Shown in pieces: positions 42,135 through 49,486 of a stretch of 64,000 nt of DNA (the stretch's first letter is position 1; every line of letters starts with the position of its first letter). Made by a program: the position numbers and the translations under genes. The stretch covers positions 33,712-97,711 of the forward strand of contig CAZIFB010000013.1 in the NCBI GenBank assembly GCA_964538915.1. Reading direction: 5' to 3'. Below the pieces are notes generated by a model that worked only from the letters and a program-made list of their open reading frames with translations, had not been told where the DNA came from and ran no database searches. Source of the DNA: JAEUHQ01 sp964538915. GTDB lineage: Bacteria > Planctomycetota > UBA1135 > UBA2386.

Positions 42135-43300
42135 CGAGTGCGCTGACGAAGGGCCGCATCGCCGCGGTCGCGTTCGTCACGTTCGTACTGATGATGCCGG
42201 AGACGCTGCCGGTCCCCGTGCTGCGCGCGCTCGTGCGCGAACGGTTCGGCGTCGGCGACGGCCTCGCGTCGCTGTTCATGACCGCGAACATGATCGGCGC
42301 GCTGCTCGCGGCGCCGCTCGCCGGCTCCTGGGTCGACGCACGCGGCGGCCGCCGGCGCCTCGCGCTCGTCGCGCTCGGCGCCGACGCGCTGCTGATGCAG
42401 GCTCTCGCGCATCCGCACGACTACGCGACGTTCCTCCTGCTGCGCGTGTTCGAGGGCGCCGCCCACATCGTCGCGCTGACCATGGTCACCAGTCTCGTCG
42501 CCGACGCCGCGGGGGCCGCGCGCGGCCGCGCCCTCGGTCCGCTCGGCGCCGGGCTCACGCTCGGCGTCGCCGCCGGCGCTGCGATCGGCGGCCGCATCGG
42601 CCGGGACGATCCGTTGCTGACGCTGCACGTCGCCTCGCTGCTGCTCGTCGCGGCGCTGGCCCTCGCGTTGTTCGCGCTGCCGCCGGACACGCCGCCCGTG
42701 CGCCGCGCCAGCGCACGCGAACTGCTCGCCGCGGTCCGCCAGCGCCCCGGGCTGCGCACGCCGCTGCTCGTCGCGGCGGTCGAGCGCTTCACCGTCGGGT
42801 TCTTCACGACCGGCTTCCCGCTGATGCTCGCCGGCATCTTCGGTGTCGACCGCCCGCGCATCGGCATGCTGCTCGGCGCGTTCCTGTTCCCGTTCGCCAT
42901 CCTGTCCTGGCCGGCCGGCCTGCTGGCACCGAAGTGGACCGCACGGCGGATGGTGCTCGCCGGCGGCGTCGCGTACGGCATCGGCGTCGCGCTCGTGCCG
43001 TTCGCGCCGCTGCCTTGGACGTGGGCGCTGATGCCGTGGCTCGGTGTGTGCTCGGCCGTGATGTTCGTGCCGTCGATGCTGTGGCTGCTCGAGCGCGCCG
43101 AAGGCATCGGGCGGAGCACCGCGGTCGCGTCGTTCCACGCCGCGGGATCGCTCGGCTTCCTGCTCGGCCCCTTGTGCTGCGGCGCCCTCGTCGAACTCGG
43201 CGGCGGCGCGATGCACGGCTACGAACTCGCGTTCGTGTTCGCCGGCGCGTCCGTGCTCGCGAGCGCCCTGCTCGTCCGCCGTTCGGCGCGCGCCCCGTGA
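42131..43300 (+). CDS. MFS transporter
   Basis: A 389-residue permease with about 12 hydrophobic segments. GSWVDARGGRRRLALVAL between segments 2 and 3 is the MFS signature loop; GPLGAGLTLGVAAGAAIGG resembles the antiporter motif C region of drug-efflux members. The ATG overlaps the stop of the Nudix-MBL gene, so they are co-translated and may share a compound that is hydrolysed and exported. The frame open further upstream is antisense-type noise. Confidence 0.9.
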   Translation: MTSALTKGRIAAVAFVTFVLMMPETLPVPVLRALVRERFGVGDGLASLFMTANMIGALLAAPLAGSWVDARGGRRRLALVALGADALLMQALAHPHDYATFLLLRVFEGAAHIVALTMVTSLVADAAGAARGRALGPLGAGLTLGVAAGAAIGGRIGRDDPLLTLHVASLLLVAALALALFALPPDTPPVRRASARELLAAVRQRPGLRTPLLVAAVERFTVGFFTTGFPLMLAGIFGVDRPRIGMLLGAFLFPFAILSWPAGLLAPKWTARRMVLAGGVAYGIGVALVPFAPLPWTWALMPWLGVCSAVMFVPSMLWLLERAEGIGRSTAVASFHAAGSLGFLLGPLCCGALVELGGGAMHGYELAFVFAGASVLASALLVRRSARAP

Positions 43301-43322
43301 GTCGGCGTCGACCGTCGTACGA

Positions 43323-44354
43323 TCAGTCCGCGCCGAAGGTCCACGTCGTTTCGCTGCGGTGCCGGTGGCCCGGTTCGAGGATCGTGGACGGGAACCGTGG
43401 ATGGTGCACGCTGTCGGGGAAGTGCTGCGTCTCGAGGCAGAGGCCGCTGCGCGCTCCGTACGGCGCCCCCGACTTGCCGCGCTGCCCGCGCAGGCGGTTG
43501 CCGGTGTAGAGCTGCAGCCCCGGCTCGGTCGTCGCGATCCGCATCCATCGTCCGGACGCGGGATCGCGCAGTTCGGCGACCGCCTGGTCGATCGACGCAC
43601 GGGGGCGGAGCACGAAGTTGTGGTCGTACCCCGCCGCCGGTGTGGCGAGCAGGTCGGCGATGCGCGCCGCGAGCGGCTGCGCGTTCGTGAAGTCGAGCGC
43701 GGTGCCGGCGACCGGGTCGATCGCGCCGGTCGGGATCAGCGCGGCCTCCGTCGGCGTGAAGGTGTCCGCGTCCACGCGCAGCGTGTGGTCGAGGATCGTC
43801 GGCGCCCCCGCGCCCGCGAGGTTCCAGTACGCGTGGTTCGTCGCGCAGAACGGAGTGCGCCGGTCGGCCGTCGCGTCGATCGTGATCGACAAGCGCGCGC
43901 CCGGCAGCAGCCGGTACTCGACCATGGTGTCGACGGTGCCGGGATAGCCCTCGTCGCCATCGTCGCTGCGGTGCACGAAGCGGACACTCGCCCCGGCGGC
44001 GGTGGTGTCGCGGCGCCAGAGCACCTTGTCGAAACCGCGAACCCCGCCGTGCAGATGGTTCGGCCCTTCGTTCGCGGTGAGCCGATGCCGCGCGCCGTCG
44101 AGTTCGAACGACGCGCCGCCGATGCGGTTGCAGACGCGGCCGACGATGCCGCCGAAGTACTGGTTGTCGGGCGACTCGTACCCTTCCACCCCGTCGAAGC
44201 CGAGCGCGACGTCCGCGACGACGCCGTGCCGATCGGGAACCCGCACCGCGACGAGCGTCGCGCCGAAGTCCGTGACGTCGATCTCCAGGCCCGGCACGCG
44301 CAGCGTCCACAGCGATGCCGCGCGACCGTCCTGCGTGCGGCCGAACGGCCTCAC
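43323..44354 (-). CDS. galM: Aldose 1-epimerase (galactose mutarotase)
   Basis: A 343-residue enzyme that interconverts alpha and beta sugar anomers. Family features: YFGGIVGRVCNRIGG, NHLHGGVRGFDKVLW (catalytic His pair region), FCATNHAYWNLAG (conserved His), AAGYDHNFVL and GLQLYTGN, with the C-terminal ETQHFPDSVHH containing the catalytic Glu. The GTG start overlaps the xylulokinase stop (GTGA). Last gene of the xylose operon, where it would supply the alpha-xylopyranose used by xylose isomerase. Confidence 0.92.
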   Translation of the reverse strand: MRPFGRTQDGRAASLWTLRVPGLEIDVTDFGATLVAVRVPDRHGVVADVALGFDGVEGYESPDNQYFGGIVGRVCNRIGGASFELDGARHRLTANEGPNHLHGGVRGFDKVLWRRDTTAAGASVRFVHRSDDGDEGYPGTVDTMVEYRLLPGARLSITIDATADRRTPFCATNHAYWNLAGAGAPTILDHTLRVDADTFTPTEAALIPTGAIDPVAGTALDFTNAQPLAARIADLLATPAAGYDHNFVLRPRASIDQAVAELRDPASGRWMRIATTEPGLQLYTGNRLRGQRGKSGAPYGARSGLCLETQHFPDSVHHPRFPSTILEPGHRHRSETTWTFGAD

Positions 44355-45817
44355 GCCGACCCGGGGTGCATGCGCGCGAGCAGTCCGCGGTAGCGCTCCC
44401 GCAGCTCCGTGTGCGCCTTGCCGTGCTCCGGCCTCGGCGCGACCGAGGCCCCGAGCCGCACGAACGGTTCGGCGACCTCGGCGATCGGCAGGTCGCGCTC
44501 CCCCGCCGCGAGGCGCACCGACCATGCGACCTGGATCGCGGCCCCGAGGGCACCGGTCTCCGTCTCTTCGAGAACACGAACGGGCGCGTCGAAGCAGTCG
44601 GCAAGGATCTGCCGCCACAACGCGTTCTTCGCACCGCCGCCGGTGACCCGCACCTGGTCGACGCCGACGCCGAGCGCACGCACCCGGTCGAGCCCCTCCG
44701 CGAGGTTCAGCGCGGTCCCTTCGAGCGCCGCGCGGTACAGATGGCCCGGCGCCAGCAACCCGGGCCGCAACCCCGACAACGTGCCGGTCGCGAGCGGCAG
44801 GTCGGGAACCCGTTCGCCGACCAGGAACGGCAGCCACAGGAGACCGTCGGACCCGACGGGCACGTGCTGCGCGGCGGCCGTCAGTGCGTCGTGATCGAGA
44901 CCGGTCAGGTGCTTCACTTCCTCGGCGACGCCGGTCGCGTTCATGACGCAGAGCAGCGGCAACCACGCGCCGTCGCTGCTGCAGAACGGCGCGATCGCGC
45001 CGCGCGGGTCGACGAGCGGCTGCTCCGTGCGGGTGAAGATCGTGCCCGACGTGCCGAGGCTCGCCACCACCACGCTGCTCGACGTCGCGCCGGCGCCGAT
45101 CGCGGACATCATGTTGTCGCCGCCGCCGGCGCTCACGGGCACACCGGCCTCGAGGCCGAGCGACAGCGCGGCCGCCGACGTGAGTCGGCCCGCGAACGCC
45201 CCCGGCGCGCGCAGACGCGGCAGGAGACTCGGCAGCCGCGGATCGATCGCGGCCATCGCCTTCTCGTCGAACGTGCGCACGACGGGATCGAAGAAGCCGG
45301 TGCCCGACGCGTCGCCGAACTCCATCGACGCCTCGCCGGTCAGCCACAGGTTGACGTAGTCGTGCGGCAGGAGCACGGTGCGAGCGCGAGCCCAGTTCGC
45401 GGGTTCGTTGCGCGCGATCCAGACGAGCTTGCTCGCGGTGAAGCCGGTCGGCACCGGGCGGCCGAGGCGCCGGCCCAGCTCCGCGGCCTCGTTCGCGGTC
45501 GCGGTGTCGCACCACAGCTTCGCGGGGCGAACGACCGCACCCTTGCCGTCGATCACGACCGCGCCGTGCTGCTGCCCCGACACACCGATGCCCGCGATCC
45601 TGCCGTCGCCGATCTGCGCGAGCACGTCGCGGGCCGTCGCCCGCACGGCGTCGATCCACACCTGCGGTCTCTGCTCCATGTGGCCCGGCGGCAGGCCGGC
45701 AACCATCGTGTGGGGGTGCGAACTGCGCGCGACCACCTCGTGGCGCTCGCCGTCGACGACGAGCGCCTTCGTGCTCTGCGTCCCGACGTCGAAACCGAGG
45801 AACAGCGGCGCGGTCAT
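44351..45817 (-). CDS. xylB: Xylulokinase
   Basis: A 488-residue FGGY-family kinase that phosphorylates D-xylulose with ATP. GFDVGTQSTKALVVDG (phosphate 1 loop), IGVSGQQHGAVVID, AKLWCDTATANEA, SAGGGDNMMSAIGAG with the catalytic Asp, ASLGTSGTIF, and the C-terminal VRVTGGGAKNALWRQILAD (adenine pocket) are all present. Stop and start overlap both neighbours by 4 nt (MFS upstream, galM downstream). The substrate call is strong because xylA is in the same operon. Confidence 0.96.
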   Translation of the reverse strand: MTAPLFLGFDVGTQSTKALVVDGERHEVVARSSHPHTMVAGLPPGHMEQRPQVWIDAVRATARDVLAQIGDGRIAGIGVSGQQHGAVVIDGKGAVVRPAKLWCDTATANEAAELGRRLGRPVPTGFTASKLVWIARNEPANWARARTVLLPHDYVNLWLTGEASMEFGDASGTGFFDPVVRTFDEKAMAAIDPRLPSLLPRLRAPGAFAGRLTSAAALSLGLEAGVPVSAGGGDNMMSAIGAGATSSSVVVASLGTSGTIFTRTEQPLVDPRGAIAPFCSSDGAWLPLLCVMNATGVAEEVKHLTGLDHDALTAAAQHVPVGSDGLLWLPFLVGERVPDLPLATGTLSGLRPGLLAPGHLYRAALEGTALNLAEGLDRVRALGVGVDQVRVTGGGAKNALWRQILADCFDAPVRVLEETETGALGAAIQVAWSVRLAAGERDLPIAEVAEPFVRLGASVAPRPEHGKAHTELRERYRGLLARMHPGSA

Positions 45818-47445
45818 TCGCGCACCGGCTCGACGTTGCCGTCCGCGCCGATCCGCAGCACCCGGTAGCCGCCGTTCATCCGGAACCAGACCGCCATCAG
45901 CAGGAAGATCGCCGCCATCGTCGCGGGAAGGAACGAGTCGACCCGCAGCGTCTGCCGGTCACCCGCGATCGACGCGGCGATCACGGCACGCTCGTCCGCC
46001 GTGAGTCGTTCGAGTACACGGGCCGGATCGTCGGCACCTTCCTTCGCGAGCGCGTCGCGCGCCGCACCGAGCTTCTGGTTGACGGCGCCTAGTTGCTTGC
46101 CGTCGATGCCGTGCACCTCGGAGAAGACCAGGAACTGGCTCGGCTCCTTGGCCTCGTACTGAGCGACCAGCGCCGGCGCCTGCGTTCGCAGCTCGGCGCC
46201 CGCGAAGCGGTCCTTCGCGTAGCCGAGCCCGGGGCCGCCGACGATGCCGGCGGACAACATGCCGATGCCGCCCATCAGGCTGATCGCGATGGCGCCCGTG
46301 CGCGGGAAGCGGTCGCTGGCGACCGCGAGCATCGTCGGCCAGAAGAACGTCTTCCCGACCGCGTAGACGGTCAGCGCCAACAGGGCACCGGCGAACGTCT
46401 CGATGCCCGCCGTCAGGTTGAGGCCGACGCACGCGAGCACCGCACTGACGAGGAGGATCACGACCGGCGACAGCCCCATGCGTTCGATCGCCCCGGCGCA
46501 GAAGCGCAGGCCGAACATCACCGCCGACGTGAACACGAACAGGATCTGCCCCTGCGCCGGAGTCAGGATGTTGCCGGTGATGTTCCCGATCCACGAGTCG
46601 GTTCCGAGTTCGACGGCGCCGATCAGCAGGTGCGTGACGAACAGCGTGAACAGGAGCCACGAGCCGAACGAGAAGCCGGTCGTCACGCCCGCGGCGACGA
46701 CCAGCGCGCCGGCGATCCCGTAGCCGACGACGGACGGGAGACCGAGGACGCTGCCGAAGAACTGGCTCAGCAGGAGACAGATGACGATCGCGCCGAGCAC
46801 ACCGACGTCGGAGAACATCGCGCCGAACGACAGGCCGCTGCGCTGCGCCTCGGACTTCGGCATCGCCTGCCCGAAGAACAGGAGCCCGTAGAAAACCGTC
46901 GGCACCAGGAACACGACGAGCAATGTCTGCCAGCCGATGCTGCCGCCGAAGAAGTAGACCGTGAGGCCGCCGAGTACCAGGCCCGCCGGCCAGCTCGCGT
47001 GCAGGATGTTGAGGTAGTGCGTGCGGTGGTTCGGGAAGAGCGTCGCGACGAGCGGGTTCGCCACCGCTTCGAGCGTGCCGTTCGCGAGGCCGAACACGAA
47101 CGTGCCCCAGTACAGGATCTGGTACGCGGCCGTCGGCTGGTCGGCGGACGCGAGGTACGGGGTCACCGACGACAACAGGTGGAAGAGGAACGCCGCGACG
47201 ATCAGCAGGCGATAGCCGAGCCGGTCGCAGACGAGCCCACCGGCGATGATGCCGAAGCAGAAGCCCGGGAAGAGCGCCGTGTTGATCTCGCCGATCTGCT
47301 GGTCGGTGAACCCGAACTCGAGCCGCCACTTGTCGACGATGCCGGCGCGGATGCTGAAGCCGACGCCGGCGGCGAGGATGGCGAAGAAGCCGGCCCACAG
47401 CAGCCGGGAAGCGTTCGGCGCGATGCCGTCGCGTTGCATGTTCAT
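45814..47445 (-). CDS. MFS sugar permease, probable xylose transporter
   Basis: A 543-residue membrane protein with 12 predicted segments. MFS loop motif VCDRLGYRLLIVAAF near the N-terminus; ANGTLEAVANPLVATLF resembles FucP/glucose-galactose-type sugar:H+ symporters common in planctomycete sugar operons. Between the last two membrane segments there is an unusual hydrophilic insertion of about 110 residues (from KDRFAGAELRTQAPA to GDRQTLRVDSF). The long protein and the insertion set it apart from E. coli XylE. The ATGA overlap with xylB makes xylose its probable cargo. Confidence 0.85.
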   Translation of the reverse strand: MNMQRDGIAPNASRLLWAGFFAILAAGVGFSIRAGIVDKWRLEFGFTDQQIGEINTALFPGFCFGIIAGGLVCDRLGYRLLIVAAFLFHLLSSVTPYLASADQPTAAYQILYWGTFVFGLANGTLEAVANPLVATLFPNHRTHYLNILHASWPAGLVLGGLTVYFFGGSIGWQTLLVVFLVPTVFYGLLFFGQAMPKSEAQRSGLSFGAMFSDVGVLGAIVICLLLSQFFGSVLGLPSVVGYGIAGALVVAAGVTTGFSFGSWLLFTLFVTHLLIGAVELGTDSWIGNITGNILTPAQGQILFVFTSAVMFGLRFCAGAIERMGLSPVVILLVSAVLACVGLNLTAGIETFAGALLALTVYAVGKTFFWPTMLAVASDRFPRTGAIAISLMGGIGMLSAGIVGGPGLGYAKDRFAGAELRTQAPALVAQYEAKEPSQFLVFSEVHGIDGKQLGAVNQKLGAARDALAKEGADDPARVLERLTADERAVIAASIAGDRQTLRVDSFLPATMAAIFLLMAVWFRMNGGYRVLRIGADGNVEPVRE

Positions 47446-47453
47446 GGCGAGAG

Positions 47454-47499
47454 GGCGGAGCGAGGGAGCGAGAGGGGAAACGGAGCGGGGCGGAGCGAG
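47454..47499 (+). repeat. Direct repeat of GGCGGAGCGAG in the xylA-MFS gap
   Basis: The 11-nt sequence occurs perfectly at 47454-47464 and 47489-47499 within the 57-nt gap. In the operon mRNA this is a pyrimidine-rich leader directly before the MFS start, with no Shine-Dalgarno sequence. It is the only sizeable gap in the xylose operon. Confidence 0.6.
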
Positions 47500-47502
47500 C
47501 GA

Positions 47503-48666
47503 TCAGCGCGCGCCGAGCGCGTGCTCGAGTGCCAGTTGGTTCAGGCGCACGTAGCCGCAGCCGCGTGCACCGGCAGCGTTGGCGTCGAACGTCTCGAACG
47601 ACGCGCGGTCGCGCAACAGGTCGGCGAGCGTCTCGCCCTGCGCGAGTGTGGGCGCGCCGAGTTCGTCGACGCCCGACTCGCGCATCGCGGCCTTCACCTC
47701 GGGATCGGCGCGGTACTTCGCGGCGCGTTCGCGAAGGAGCCGGTACGTCTTCATGTTCGCGGCCGCCGACGCCCAAACGCCGGCGAGGTCCTCGGTGCGC
47801 GACGGCTTGTAGTCGAAGTGGCGCGGGCCGTCGTAGCCGCCGGTCTCGAGCAGGTCGACGAGGAAGAACGCGGACAGCACGTCGCCGTGGCCGAACACCA
47901 GGTCCTGGTCGTACTTGATGCCGCGCTGGCCGTTCAGGTCGATGTGGAAGAGCTTGCCGTGCCACAGCGCCTGCGCGATGCCGTGCACGAAGTTGAGCCC
48001 GGCCATCTGCTCGTGCCCGACCTCCGGGTTGAGCCCCACCATCTCCTCGTGCTCGAGCGTCGCGATGAACGCGAGCGCGTGGCCGATCGTCGGCAGCAGG
48101 ATGTCGCCGCGCGGTTCGTTCGGCTTCGGCTCGATGGCGAAGCGGATGCCGTAGCGGCGCTCCTTGCAGTACGTCGTGAGCAGGTTCATCCCCTCGCGGA
48201 AGCGGTCCAGGGCCGTGCGCACGTCCTTGGCTCCGTCGTACTCCGCGCCCTCGCGCCCGCCCCAGAACACGTACGTCTGCGCCCCGAGCTCGGCGGCGAG
48301 GTCGAGGTTTCGCATGACCTTGCGCAGCGCGAAGCGACGCACGTCGCGGCGGTTGCTCGTGAACGCACCGTCCTTGAACACGGGATGCGTGAACAGGTTC
48401 GTCGTCGCCATCGGCACCTTCATGCCCGTGCGCTCGAGCGCCTGCCGGAAACGGGCGACGTGCTGCGCACGCGCCTTGTCGTCGCTGCCGAACGGGATCA
48501 GGTCGTCGTCGTGGAACGTGACCCCGTACGCGCCGAGCTCGGCGAGCCGTGTGACCGTCTCCACTGGATCGATGGGCGCGCGGGTCGCGTCACCGAACGG
48601 GTCCCGCGCCTGCCAGCCGACGGTCCAGAGACCGAACGTGAACCTGTCCTTCGTCGTCTTCGTCAT
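47503..48666 (-). CDS. xylA: Xylose isomerase (class I, actinomycete type)
   Basis: A 387-residue enzyme converting D-xylose to D-xylulose. It carries GVTFHDDDLIPFG (catalytic His52 and Asp55), PMATTNLFTHPVFKDG, TYVFWGGREGAEYDGAKD, FAIEPKPNEPRGDILLPT (metal-binding Glu and active-site Lys), GLNPEVGHEQMAGLNF, KLFHIDLNGQRGIKYDQD and RHFDYKPSRTED. Length and wording follow Streptomyces/Arthrobacter class I enzymes very closely, not the longer E. coli class II. The ATG overlaps the stop of the PAS-AraC regulator gene. Confidence 0.97.
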   Translation of the reverse strand: MTKTTKDRFTFGLWTVGWQARDPFGDATRAPIDPVETVTRLAELGAYGVTFHDDDLIPFGSDDKARAQHVARFRQALERTGMKVPMATTNLFTHPVFKDGAFTSNRRDVRRFALRKVMRNLDLAAELGAQTYVFWGGREGAEYDGAKDVRTALDRFREGMNLLTTYCKERRYGIRFAIEPKPNEPRGDILLPTIGHALAFIATLEHEEMVGLNPEVGHEQMAGLNFVHGIAQALWHGKLFHIDLNGQRGIKYDQDLVFGHGDVLSAFFLVDLLETGGYDGPRHFDYKPSRTEDLAGVWASAAANMKTYRLLRERAAKYRADPEVKAAMRESGVDELGAPTLAQGETLADLLRDRASFETFDANAAGARGCGYVRLNQLALEHALGAR

Positions 48667-49415
48667 CGTCTGCCCTCACTCGTGTTGCTCGAGCGGTACT
48701 CGGTCGCCGACAGGCCCATCTGCCGACGGAACTGCCGAGCGAAGTCGCTGTGGTCGTAGAACCCGGACTGCAGCGCGACTTCCGTCACGGGAATCGTGGT
48801 CGAACGGAGCAGGGAACACGCGTGCAGGATGCGCATCCGCATCAGGTAGTCGCGCGGCGTCGCCTGGAACGTGCTGCGGAATTTCCGCGTGAACTGCCGC
48901 ACCGACAACCCCGCCATCTTCGCGAGCCCCGTCGCGTCGAGCGCGCTGCGGAAGTTCGCTTTGATGTGCTCGGCGACGGGCGCGAGTTCGAGGTACGGCG
49001 CGATCGCCGCGTGCTGCTCCTCGTAGCTGCGCACCGTGCCGCACACGCCGCAGCACTCGCCGCGGCGGTCGAACAGCGGCAGCTTGTCGGTGACGAACCA
49101 CTCGGGGTTGCCTTCGGCGTTGGGGAACAGCTCGATCAGCGAGAGCAGCGGTTTCTTCGACTGCATCACGCGGCGGTCGTCGCGTCGGTACTTCTCGGCG
49201 AGGCGTGGCGGAAAGATACCATCGTCGGTGAGCCCGACGATCTGTTCTTCGGTTTCGAAGCCGCAGCTGCGCACGAACGCAGGATTGCCCATCATGAGGC
49301 GGCTCTGCCGATCCTTGGCGAAGAACAGCGTCCCTGGCAGATGGTCGAACAGGTGTCGAAACGGCCCCGGCGACAGGTTGTCGAACCACTCCCGAACGTC
49401 GGCGGCGACTGCCAT
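48663..49415 (-). CDS. AraC-family regulator with N-terminal PAS domain
   Basis: A 250-residue cytoplasmic protein. Residues about 15-130 are PAS-like (DHLPGTLFFAKDRQSRLMMGN, KLPLFDRRGECCGVCGTVR), and residues about 145-245 the AraC double helix-turn-helix (MAGLSVRQFTRKFRSTFQA, VALQSGFYDHSDFARQFRR). The PAS region contains three closely spaced Cys residues, CCGVC, suggesting metal or redox sensing, though a sugar or other small ligand is possible. It is the first gene of the xylose operon and overlaps xylA, so it probably autoregulates and activates the operon. E. coli XylR uses a periplasmic-binding-like domain instead. Confidence 0.88.
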   Translation of the reverse strand: MAVAADVREWFDNLSPGPFRHLFDHLPGTLFFAKDRQSRLMMGNPAFVRSCGFETEEQIVGLTDDGIFPPRLAEKYRRDDRRVMQSKKPLLSLIELFPNAEGNPEWFVTDKLPLFDRRGECCGVCGTVRSYEEQHAAIAPYLELAPVAEHIKANFRSALDATGLAKMAGLSVRQFTRKFRSTFQATPRDYLMRMRILHACSLLRSTTIPVTEVALQSGFYDHSDFARQFRRQMGLSATEYRSSNTSEGRR

Positions 49416-49421
49416 GGCCGA

Positions 49422-49427
49422 AGTCTA
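49422..49427 (-). promoter_or_regulatory. -10-like TAGACT 6 nt before the xylose-operon regulator start
   Basis: Minus-strand TAGACT then TCGGCC then ATG at 49415. TTGTAT is 19 nt further upstream, a slightly long spacer, consistent with an activator-dependent promoter. Confidence 0.45.
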
Positions 49428-49486
49428 CCGGGGCGGCGTCCAAGGAATACAAGCGGGCAGGATCGCTGGACGCGACACTGGCGGCC

